Shown one piece after another: positions 1 through 6,229 of a DNA stretch of 7,318 bases; the stretch's first letter is position 1, and the number at the start of each line of letters is the position of its first letter. The stretch is from an uncultured Dorea sp. (GTDB taxonomy: Bacteria > Bacillota > Clostridia > Lachnospirales > Lachnospiraceae), in assembly GCF_934294775.1 (NCBI RefSeq), contig NZ_CAKRAH010000086.1, positions 1 through 7,318 of the forward strand, read 5' to 3'. The position numbers and the translations under genes were made by a program. Under the pieces are notes generated by a model. That model was not told where the DNA came from. It worked only from the letters and a program-made list of their open reading frames with translations, and did not search any database.

Positions 1-8
1 AGGGGAGA

Positions 9-59
9 CGACCGTTCAGCTTCGCATTTCGGCCGTTTTGCTCCGCAAAGCCGGCCGTT
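9..59. repeat. Imperfect 21-22 bp tandem repeat, GC-rich, with hairpin potential
   Basis: The octamer CGRCCGTT occurs three times at regular intervals: CGACCGTT at 9-16, CGGCCGTT at 30-37 and CGGCCGTT at 52-59 (periods 21 and 22 bp). The DNA between copies is also related: both complete units carry GCT-(T/C)-CGCA at the same offset. The second unit can fold into a stem-loop: 30-41 pairs with 45-57 with one wobble and one bulged C at 51, leaving a 3-nt loop (42-44). Neither strand has a T-tract after the stem, so it is not a convincing intrinsic terminator. The element runs off the left edge, so its full extent is unknown. The repeat itself is clear in the sequence; its role is unknown. Confidence 0.6.
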
Positions 60-169
60 GGGATGTGCCATATGCACTTACCGTTCTCTTATTTTCTTCA
101 TAATATTTTATTTCAAACCGTTTTACAATCTAAATTGTATGAACGACATGTTTTATGTATAAACTGCTT

Positions 170-1477
170 TTATATATACATTTCGACAATAAAATATCCT
201 TTTTCAAAATGGTATTCTATGCTTCCATTATATTTTTCTACAGCCTGTTCCACATTTCCACTGCCAAGGCCATGATTCTTCTTATCGCTCTTTGTGGATT
301 TAAGCGAATTATTTTCAATCAAAACATTTTCGTAAACTCTATTTCTTATCATAAGTAATATTTTATTATTATATTCTGCAAATTTCATTTCAATAATACG
401 CTCATCCACATTCTCTATTTTTTCACAGGCTTCAATCGCATTTTTCATTAAATTATAAATAATGCTGCAAAAATCATATATTGACACCCGTGCCAATTGC
501 AAATAACATCCCTGTATTTTTATATTAATCGATTTCTTCTCCGCCTCTGATACCAACTGTCTGATAACTGCATCAATTGTTTTATTCGCTGTATACTCCT
601 CAACTTTATATATTTCCGAATATTCTACAATGTTTTCTATATATTCTTTTAATGCAATGTTATCACCGCTTGCACATAATTCCCTTAACGCTATAATATG
701 CGAATTCATGTCATGCCGGAATCTCCGCATGGATTCATCCTGATGTAATATTTCTTTAAAATGTTCTTCCTGAAGTTTTATATAGTTTTCATATGCTTCA
801 TTCTTTTCTCTGAATATTCGTTCGTTGTACACAACCATTGCATTTTTACAAGAAAACCAGATCATAGCCATACACGCTACCGAAATTGCCAGACCACATA
901 TATTTCTTTCCCACAAAGTTAACTTTAATTTGTCGTCCGACAACACTTGCATGCATGCCAACATAAGATACGAGCATATTATTACAATATAAAACAAAAC
1001 ATACTGTTGTCTGTCCAGTTCTAATCGAAGTGTTATCTTTTTCTTACAATGTCTGGACAGCTGCAACGCAATCAATATGAATATTGGAATCATCTGGCAT
1101 AAAATAGTAAGTAAATTACCTTTCGTCAGCTTGTCTTCCGGAATAGAGAATAGCAAAGCCATCACATACATACCACTAACTGCAAAAACCGATGTTCCCA
1201 TTAATACAATTGGATATAATAAGAATCCCTCTTTATCTCTTTTTTCTAACAAAAATGATGGTATCACAATCATTGAAAACATAGATATGGACATTGCATA
1301 ATACAAATCTGCATACACATAAATCCCTACATGTACTATTACTATAATAATCGTTACAATCATCCAATTATAAACATTACGGTTTATTCTCTTTTGAAAA
1401 ATTACTTTATATGCCAAAAGGTAAATTGCAAATTCGGTTAATAAATAAGCAGTCAAAATACTTATCTCTCGTATCAC
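170..1477 (-). CDS. AgrC-like membrane sensor histidine kinase, GHKL ATPase domain
   Basis: A 435-residue polytopic sensor kinase of the HPK10/GHKL type (AgrC/VirS-like), expected to sit in the cytoplasmic membrane and phosphorylate the adjacent LytTR regulator. Residues 1-210 contain six or seven hydrophobic segments (about 7-27, 38-55, 57-77, 86-110, 121-140, 158-178, 192-209), the usual peptide-sensing region. A charged helical linker (215-248) leads to the phosphoacceptor box with RHD at 254-256, where His255 is the probable phosphorylation site. The N-box is NLMKNAIEAC (342-351) and the glycine box GLGSG (403-407); no classical DxGxG is present, as usual for this family, and IRNR (377-380) occupies that position. 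The start is GTG at 1477, with AGGAG upstream at 6-nt spacing. It overlaps the regulator's stop codon (GTGA), so translation is probably coupled. In this family the ligand is usually a secreted, often cyclic, peptide, but no agrB or agrD is in view, so the signal is unknown. Confidence 0.93.
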   Translation of the reverse strand: MIREISILTAYLLTEFAIYLLAYKVIFQKRINRNVYNWMIVTIIIVIVHVGIYVYADLYYAMSISMFSMIVIPSFLLEKRDKEGFLLYPIVLMGTSVFAVSGMYVMALLFSIPEDKLTKGNLLTILCQMIPIFILIALQLSRHCKKKITLRLELDRQQYVLFYIVIICSYLMLACMQVLSDDKLKLTLWERNICGLAISVACMAMIWFSCKNAMVVYNERIFREKNEAYENYIKLQEEHFKEILHQDESMRRFRHDMNSHIIALRELCASGDNIALKEYIENIVEYSEIYKVEEYTANKTIDAVIRQLVSEAEKKSINIKIQGCYLQLARVSIYDFCSIIYNLMKNAIEACEKIENVDERIIEMKFAEYNNKILLMIRNRVYENVLIENNSLKSTKSDKKNHGLGSGNVEQAVEKYNGSIEYHFEKGYFIVEMYI

Positions 1478-2223
1478 ATTCTTCTCCTCATCATTTGTTT
1501 ACTATATTCATGATATTTTTTATTTACCAGATCGGAGTATCGTCTGCCAATGGCGATTCTTTCTTTTATGTCTCTGAGAACCACTTTCCCAGATATATCA
1601 ATTACATTCATCAGATTTATCATATAAGATTTGTGAATTCTTATTATAGGAAGATTGTTCCATTCCTTTTCCAATTCTTTTAATTTACATATCACAAGTG
1701 TTGGAGCTTCCTTTTTATCGTACCGGTAAATTTCTGAATAATTTCCATTCGCTTTAATATAAGCAATATCCTCTAGCCAGACATATTTCTCATTCATTAC
1801 AGTGCATTTAGGTATCTCAACCAGAACTTCTTCTTGCTTATCCTCTGCCACTATTTTCAGCCATCTATGAATCTCTTCTGTCTTCGCAGGTTTAATGATA
1901 AACCCCATCGTCTTGAGTCCAAACGCTAACTGCATAGCTTCCAAATGACTTGATACAAATACAATTCTCCAAATATTTTTCTCTTTAATCATTTTTTCTT
2001 TTAAATCGATTCCGCTAATTTTCCCCATTTCGATATCCAAAAATAATATATCGATTCGTTCTTCTTTCTTCTTATTGCCTTTACAATATTCCAGAACTTC
2101 CTCTCCTGAATAAAAAATCTCATATTCGTGCTCCACCTTACACTCCCCAAAAAACATTTCACAACATTGCTGAATCCATAAAATATCTTTCTTGCAGTCA
2201 TCACATATTCCTATTCTAATCAT
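1474..2223 (-). CDS. LytTR-family (AgrA-like) response regulator
   Basis: A 249-residue cytoplasmic response regulator. The N-terminal receiver domain (about 2-125) keeps the key residues: acidic pair Asp8/Asp9, phosphoacceptor Asp63 in LFLDIEM, switch Ser91 in VFVSSH, and Lys111 followed by Pro112. The C-terminal LytTR DNA-binding domain (about 136-238) shows the family pattern: WLEDIAYIKANGNY (149-162), the RIHKSYMIN block (195-203), and a final RRYSDLVNKKY segment (227-237). Such proteins bind pairs of short direct repeats upstream of their targets. The start ATG at 2221-2223 is preceded by AAGGGG about 8 nt away. The gene is upstream of its kinase in the same transcription direction and overlaps it by 4 bp, so the two form a two-component operon. 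Its targets cannot be read from the window; agr-type regulators commonly activate their own peptide operon. Confidence 0.93.
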   Translation of the reverse strand: MIRIGICDDCKKDILWIQQCCEMFFGECKVEHEYEIFYSGEEVLEYCKGNKKKEERIDILFLDIEMGKISGIDLKEKMIKEKNIWRIVFVSSHLEAMQLAFGLKTMGFIIKPAKTEEIHRWLKIVAEDKQEEVLVEIPKCTVMNEKYVWLEDIAYIKANGNYSEIYRYDKKEAPTLVICKLKELEKEWNNLPIIRIHKSYMINLMNVIDISGKVVLRDIKERIAIGRRYSDLVNKKYHEYSKQMMRRRM

Positions 2224-2295
2224 GTTGTTTTCCCCTTTTCTCTACGTTTATGAGCTCCTACTTCCTAACGTATCATTCTGCCTGTCCAAATTCAA

Positions 2296-2310
2296 GCAAG
2301 CAGTGCTTGC
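2296..2310. promoter_or_regulatory. Perfect inverted repeat upstream of the two-component operon, candidate operator
   Basis: GCAAGCA at 2296-2302 and TGCTTGC at 2304-2310 form a perfect 7-bp dyad around a single central base. It lies 73 bp upstream of the LytTR regulator start, in otherwise AT-rich non-coding DNA between the MerR gene and the regulator. The geometry suits a dimeric DNA-binding protein. I found no convincing sigma-A promoter next to it, and LytTR proteins prefer direct repeats, so the binding protein is unknown. It could also be a small hairpin with a 5-bp stem, or chance. Confidence 0.3.
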
Positions 2311-2437
2311 CTTTTCTAAATATGCGATTTCCTTTTTTCCCCGTATAATAATTGCCCCATTTATTACATATATAAGTCACTAAAAAGTTTCTATCCATTC
2401 CAAAAGATATTTTTATCTGAAAATTCTTTGTAAGTGC

Positions 2438-3358
2438 TTATATTGTCAAGAGCTCCGACTCTGATACCGCCGCAAATAAATATTTCAGATATTTTTTCTC
2501 TTCATGCGGATCAATTACATTCACAATACTCAGGCTATATACATCTGAGATCAGTTCTCTTTGCTCTTTTTTCAATACTGATTTCATCGCCTCATATACC
2601 GCTTTTATATCCCCGTCACTTTCCCTGCAGACTGCGACCAGATAATCCCCGGACTTCATATTGCATATACGCATCTGTTGTGTATCCGTCTGTTGTCTGT
2701 CCAACCATTGATCTTGCTGTTCCATATCTACCATGCCATCATCGGTCATTTTCACACATTCTGATTCCGTAATACTGAATACATTTTTATAAGTATAATC
2801 TCCATCCATAAATGCCTCCTTATCCATCGACGCTCCCATTGGAAATGCCTGAATCCCGGAACATTTACACTGTTTTAAATGTTCTCTGATATCCATCTCA
2901 ATCTCATCAAAAGACAATGCCGGTGCCGATTCTACTGCTGTGCATACCAGCGATAACGGTTCTTCTATTTTACGGATGACCGGAGTTCCTACATCCGCAA
3001 TACGGATCTGATCCAGTATCTTCCTTGTCCCTGCAATCGTTCCAATCTTCTGATCCAGTTCTTTTCTCATATATAGAAGCTTCTCATACTGCTGTTCAAC
3101 AAATTCATCGAATCTTATCTCTTCCCCACCGAGCAGATATTCCCTGATATCCCCTACCGAACAGTCCAGTCCCCGGAATGTCCTTATAAAATAGTAGGAA
3201 CTGATCTGTGTATAGCTGTAATAATGATACCCATTCACCGGATTCTTCTTCGGCACCAGGATCCCCTGGCGTTCATAATACCGGAGTGTATCCCTGGTCG
3301 TCTGACAGATCTTCGCAAATTCACCGGCTGTGATACAATATTCGTCTTTTTCCCGCAT
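2438..3358 (-). CDS. MerR-family transcriptional regulator with GyrI-like effector-binding domain (BmrR/BltR type)
   Basis: A 306-residue cytoplasmic regulator, full length for the drug-binding branch of the MerR family. The N-terminal winged helix-turn-helix (about 8-76) has the helix FAKICQTTRDTLRYYERQGIL (14-34), with the family signature RYYER at 26-30 and NGYHYYS at 42-48. A long helix (about 86-118) would form the antiparallel dimer coiled coil. Residues 130-300 match the GyrI-like effector fold by pattern, ending with the characteristic VYSLSIVNVIDPHEEKKYL (273-291). Members bind small, often hydrophobic or cationic, molecules there and activate by twisting a promoter with a 19-20 bp spacer. 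The start ATG at 3356-3358 has AAGGAG 9 nt upstream. The gene is divergent from the dehydrogenase operon, whose promoter contains a matching dyad, so that operon is its probable target. It differs from the short aldehyde-responsive MerR proteins (AdhR/NmlR type), which lack this effector domain. Confidence 0.94.
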   Translation of the reverse strand: MREKDEYCITAGEFAKICQTTRDTLRYYERQGILVPKKNPVNGYHYYSYTQISSYYFIRTFRGLDCSVGDIREYLLGGEEIRFDEFVEQQYEKLLYMRKELDQKIGTIAGTRKILDQIRIADVGTPVIRKIEEPLSLVCTAVESAPALSFDEIEMDIREHLKQCKCSGIQAFPMGASMDKEAFMDGDYTYKNVFSITESECVKMTDDGMVDMEQQDQWLDRQQTDTQQMRICNMKSGDYLVAVCRESDGDIKAVYEAMKSVLKKEQRELISDVYSLSIVNVIDPHEEKKYLKYLFAAVSESELLTI

Positions 3359-3398
3359 AAGTCTTATCTCCTTTTCATTACTTTCTGGCTGTTACTCT

Positions 3399-3426
3399 AT
3401 TATCTGCAAAATGCTTCATATTTCCA
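3399..3426 (-). promoter_or_regulatory. Candidate sigma-A promoter of the MerR gene
   Basis: Read on the minus strand, TGGAAA (3426-3421, 4/6 to the -35 consensus) and GATAAT (3404-3399, 5/6 to the -10 consensus) are separated by 16 bp. Transcription would start near 3392 and give a leader of about 34 nt containing the AAGGAG ribosome site. It does not overlap the dyad at 3485-3499, so direct autorepression through that site would have to act at a distance. Confidence 0.4.
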
Positions 3427-3478
3427 GAGTGTGCCGTATTTTATTGGTATTTTTCGTCTGTTCTTACTTTCAGTCATC

Positions 3479-3509
3479 TTGACATGGGTGTTACACCCAG
3501 TTTTATTCT
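3479..3509 (+). promoter_or_regulatory. MerR-type promoter with 19-bp spacer and internal operator dyad
   Basis: A consensus -35 TTGACA (3479-3484) is followed 19 bp later by TATTCT (3504-3509), which keeps the critical T, A and final T of the -10 element. A TTTATT hexamer at 17 bp also exists but lacks the second-position A. The spacer holds a perfect dyad, TGGGTGT at 3485-3491 and ACACCCA at 3493-3499, around one central T. A 19-20 bp spacer with the operator between -35 and -10 is the defining architecture of MerR-activated promoters, and a MerR gene lies divergently 121 bp away. Transcription would begin near 3516, giving an ~85-nt leader before the alcohol dehydrogenase. Confidence 0.82.
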
Positions 3510-3600
3510 AACACAGGATTTGCGGGGATTCACCGCCAATTATCACGGATTTTCCTGCATTCTTATCATATATCTAAACATTACATTATGGAGGTCACTT

Positions 3601-4848
3601 ATGAATCTATTCAAGAAAATATACTGCCGCATCTTTCAGACCTGTTTCCGCATCGCACTCCCGGTTCTGCCATACCGTGAACCGGAATTAATCGATGGAT
3701 TCAAAAATGTTCCTGCAGTATTAAAGCAGCACCACATTTCACACATTCTTCTGGTTACCGATCCTGGCGTATATAAGCTTGGACTTACAAAACCTTTGCA
3801 AAAAGAACTTTTAAAATCTGAAATATCCTGTACAATATATAAAGATACAGTTGCCAATCCAACTTCCGCTAACGTGGAAGAAGCAAAAGATCTTTATCTT
3901 CAGAACGGATGCCAGGCTCTGCTCGCATTCGGCGGCGGTTCTTCTATGGACTGTGCCAAAGCTGTCGGCGCAAGACTTGCCCGCCCGAAGAAATCCCTTG
4001 CTAAGATGGAAGGTATCTTAAAGATCTGGCACAAGCTTCCGCTGCTGATCGCAGTGCCGACAACCGCCGGAACCGGAAGCGAGACAACACTTGCAGCTGT
4101 CATCACCGATGCTGACACGCATCACAAATACGCAATCAATGATTTTAATCTGATTCCAGATTATGCAGTGCTGGAGCCATCCGTTACCTACGGACTCCCG
4201 CCACAGTTAACTGCAACCACGGGTATGGATGCCCTGACGCACGCCATCGAAGCCTATATCGGCCGCTCGACCACAAAGCAGACCCGCGCCGCATCCATCG
4301 AAGCGATCCAGCTCATATTCGCGAACCTGCAGAATGCTTATAAGAATGGCAATGATAAAACCGCAAGAAAAAATATGCTAAGAGCATCTTATCTGGCCGG
4401 AACCGCATTTACCAAAAGCTATGTAGGATACGTCCATGCAGTCGCCCACAGTCTCGGTGGATGCTATGGTATTCCACACGGACTTGCGAATTCTGTACTG
4501 CTTCCAATCGTACTGGAAGCCTATGGAACCGCAGCCCATAAAAAGCTGGCACAGCTTGCAAGAATCACCGGTATCTCCGATGCTTCATCCGATGCAGTTG
4601 CAGCAGAGATCTTCATCCAGCATATCCGAAGCATGAACAGATCCATGAATATCCCGGAGACACTTGACGGAATCCGTGATGAAGACATCCCGAAACTTGC
4701 CCGCTATGCCGACAAAGAAGCGAATCCGCTCTATCCGGTGCCGGCTCTTTGGGGACCTGACAAACTGGAACAGATGTATCACCTTGTACAGGAGGGAATC
4801 GAACATGACAGAACAGGAAATTCAGAACATCCTGGAAAAGCAGCATAG
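3601..4848 (+). CDS. Iron-containing alcohol dehydrogenase (group III)
   Basis: A 415-residue cytosolic NAD(P)-dependent dehydrogenase that interconverts an aldehyde and a primary alcohol. The cofactor motif GGGSSMD is at 111-117, followed by PTTAGTGSE (153-161). The metal site is complete: Asp210 and His214 in GMDALTHAIEAY, His279 in VHAVAHSLGG, and His293 in GIPHG, with spacing like FucO. His283 is also conserved. The start chosen is ATG 3601 because GGAGG (3590-3594) lies 6 nt upstream; the same frame is open back to an ATG at 3484, but that ATG is inside the promoter. The first ~22 residues are a basic, amphipathic extension ahead of the usual family start. The last ~14 residues, after the ribosome site of the next gene, form a polar tail (HDRTGNSEH...) that overlaps that gene by 44 bp. 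Substrate and cofactor preference cannot be read from the sequence. Confidence 0.93.
   Translation: MNLFKKIYCRIFQTCFRIALPVLPYREPELIDGFKNVPAVLKQHHISHILLVTDPGVYKLGLTKPLQKELLKSEISCTIYKDTVANPTSANVEEAKDLYLQNGCQALLAFGGGSSMDCAKAVGARLARPKKSLAKMEGILKIWHKLPLLIAVPTTAGTGSETTLAAVITDADTHHKYAINDFNLIPDYAVLEPSVTYGLPPQLTATTGMDALTHAIEAYIGRSTTKQTRAASIEAIQLIFANLQNAYKNGNDKTARKNMLRASYLAGTAFTKSYVGYVHAVAHSLGGCYGIPHGLANSVLLPIVLEAYGTAAHKKLAQLARITGISDASSDAVAAEIFIQHIRSMNRSMNIPETLDGIRDEDIPKLARYADKEANPLYPVPALWGPDKLEQMYHLVQEGIEHDRTGNSEHPGKAA
4790..4796 (+). promoter_or_regulatory. Ribosome binding site of the aldehyde dehydrogenase inside the upstream gene
   Basis: AGGAGGG lies 8 nt before ATG 4805. It decides the aldehyde dehydrogenase start, because the reading frame is open upstream to an ATG at 4664 that lacks support and falls deep inside the alcohol dehydrogenase. 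The site is within the coding region of the first gene, so ribosomes finishing that gene pass over it. Confidence 0.85.
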
Positions 4849-6184
4849 ATTTTTCCAGACAGGACAGACCATGCCTGTTGATTTTCGAATCGAACAACTT
4901 CATAAATTAAAAGACTCTATCATCCTTCACGAACCAGACCTTAATCTGGCATTAAAAGCAGACCTTGGAAAAAGCGAGACCGAAAGCTACATGTGCGAAG
5001 TCGGTCTCACACTCTCCGAGCTTAGCTGGATGTTAAAGCATATCCGAAAGCTCACCAAAGAGCAGCGTGTTCCAACACCGCTTGCCCAGTTTGCCGCCAG
5101 GAGCTTCCGCTCGCCTTCTCCTTACGGAACGGTACTGATCATGAGTCCGTGGAATTACCCGGTCTTACTGACACTGGAACCTCTGATCGACGCACTGGCA
5201 GCAGGCAACACCGCCATCGTAAAGCCCAGCGCTTATGCCCCTGCCACCGGACGTGTCATGCAGGAAATCATTGAAGAATGCTTTTCCGATGAATATGTCG
5301 CAATCGTAACCGGCGGACGCGAGGAAAACAAAGCCTTGTTAAATCAGCGCTTTGACAAGATCTTCTTCACCGGCGGTAAAACCGTAGGACGCGAAGTATT
5401 AAGACATGCTGCTGAATATCTGACACCAGTCACACTGGAGCTTGGCGGGAAAAGTCCTTGCATCGTAGATGCCACAGCCAAGATCCCTCTTGCCGCAAGA
5501 CGTATCGTCTTTGGCAAATATCTAAACTGTGGACAAACCTGCGTCGCACCGGATTATGTACTCTGTGACAAATCCATCCGAGATCAGCTGATCGACGCCA
5601 TCCAGTCAGAGATCCAGCGCCAGTTCGGAAAGCACCCGCTTGATAATCCTAATTACGGAAAGATCATCAACCGGAAGCATTTCCAGCGTATACAGGAACT
5701 CATCGATTCCGATAAAGTCATCATCGGCGGACAGTCGGATGCCAAGGTTCTGCGCATCTCCCCTACCGTTATGAAAGATGTCACCTGGGATGATGCCGTC
5801 ATGGGTGAAGAAATCTTCGGACCAATCCTTCCGATCCTGACGTATGATTCACTGGACGAAGCAATCCAGATGGTGGAAGAACATCCACATCCGCTGGCTC
5901 TTTACTTCTTCAGCGAAGATAAGGATGCACAGAAGAAAGTACTGGACCGCTGCCATTTCGGAGGCGGCTGCATCAATGACACCATCATCCACCTGGCAAC
6001 CAGCGCCATGCCATTCGGCGGCGTAGGCGAAAGCGGAATGGGCGGCTATCACGGCAAAGCCGGATTCGATGAATTCACCCATTACCGCAGCATCGTGGAT
6101 AAAAAGACCTGGATGGATCTGCCGGTACGGTATCAGAAGTATAACCGGCTTAAGAGTAAAATGTTGCGGATGTTTTTAAAATAA
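4805..6184 (+). CDS. Aldehyde dehydrogenase, ALDH3-like
   Basis: A 459-residue NAD(P)-dependent enzyme oxidising an aldehyde to its carboxylic acid, of normal length for the class 3 (fatty/aromatic aldehyde) group. Key elements are SPWNYP (114-119), the cofactor-side VKPS (139-142), FFTGG (187-191), general base Glu212 in LELGGKSP, nucleophile Cys246 in NCGQTCVAPDY (241-251), EEIFGP (335-340) and PFGGVGESGMGGYHG (403-417). The C-terminus is basic (RYQKYNRLKSKML...), common in this class and possibly helping membrane contact. No catalytic residue is missing. The gene starts within the end of the alcohol dehydrogenase in another frame (+1), so the two are translationally coupled. Paired, the enzymes could dismutate or detoxify one aldehyde; this shared-substrate role is inferred from context. 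It is unlikely to be a CoA-acylating enzyme, because the motifs are those of the hydrolytic ALDH superfamily. Confidence 0.95.
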   Translation: MTEQEIQNILEKQHRFFQTGQTMPVDFRIEQLHKLKDSIILHEPDLNLALKADLGKSETESYMCEVGLTLSELSWMLKHIRKLTKEQRVPTPLAQFAARSFRSPSPYGTVLIMSPWNYPVLLTLEPLIDALAAGNTAIVKPSAYAPATGRVMQEIIEECFSDEYVAIVTGGREENKALLNQRFDKIFFTGGKTVGREVLRHAAEYLTPVTLELGGKSPCIVDATAKIPLAARRIVFGKYLNCGQTCVAPDYVLCDKSIRDQLIDAIQSEIQRQFGKHPLDNPNYGKIINRKHFQRIQELIDSDKVIIGGQSDAKVLRISPTVMKDVTWDDAVMGEEIFGPILPILTYDSLDEAIQMVEEHPHPLALYFFSEDKDAQKKVLDRCHFGGGCINDTIIHLATSAMPFGGVGESGMGGYHGKAGFDEFTHYRSIVDKKTWMDLPVRYQKYNRLKSKMLRMFLK

Positions 6185-6220
6185 ATAGATTCTTTAACAA
6201 CCAAATGAGCTTCATATTAC

Positions 6221-6229
6221 AGGAAGGTG
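6221..6229 (+). promoter_or_regulatory. Ribosome binding site that selects the Spo0A-like gene start
   Basis: AGGAAGGTG precedes ATG 6230. The AGGA part (6221-6224) is 5 nt from that ATG, an acceptable spacing. A GTG at 6227 is in frame and would add one residue, but it lies only 2 nt after AGGA, so the ATG is preferred. Confidence 0.6.

Noticed and set aside
1..71. Minus-strand frame from ATG at 71, open to the left edge (starts MAHPNGRLCG).
   Set aside because: It consists of the tandem repeat, has no ribosome site, and too little is visible to support a gene.
124..139. Six-base inverted repeat TACAAT/ATTGTA downstream of the kinase, considered as a terminator.
   Set aside because: The stem is short and almost all A-T, and on the minus strand it is followed by AAAACGG rather than a T-tract.
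181..190. TTTCGACAAT, a match on the minus strand to the Spo0A box core TGTCGAA.
   Set aside because: It lies inside the last codons of the histidine kinase (Phe-Ile-Val-Glu), not in a promoter, so the match is probably coding coincidence.
2273..2398. A 41-codon minus-strand reading frame (starts MDRNFLVTYI) between the MerR and LytTR genes, a possible signal-peptide precursor.
   Set aside because: There is no ribosome binding site before the ATG, no leader or processing pattern, and it spans the dyad at 2296-2310. Chance is the simpler explanation.
2402..2418. Minus-strand AGATA-AAAA-TATCT followed by TTT after the MerR gene, considered as a terminator.
   Set aside because: A 5-bp stem with a single G-C pair is too weak to support a terminator call.
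3484..3600. Upstream ATG at 3484 as the alcohol dehydrogenase start, adding 39 residues.
   Set aside because: It overlaps the promoter elements, has no ribosome site, and ATG 3601 has GGAGG at ideal spacing.
6193..6226. A possible promoter (TTTAAC and TATTAC) directly before the Spo0A-like gene.
   Set aside because: The start of transcription would fall on or after the ribosome site, leaving no usable leader.
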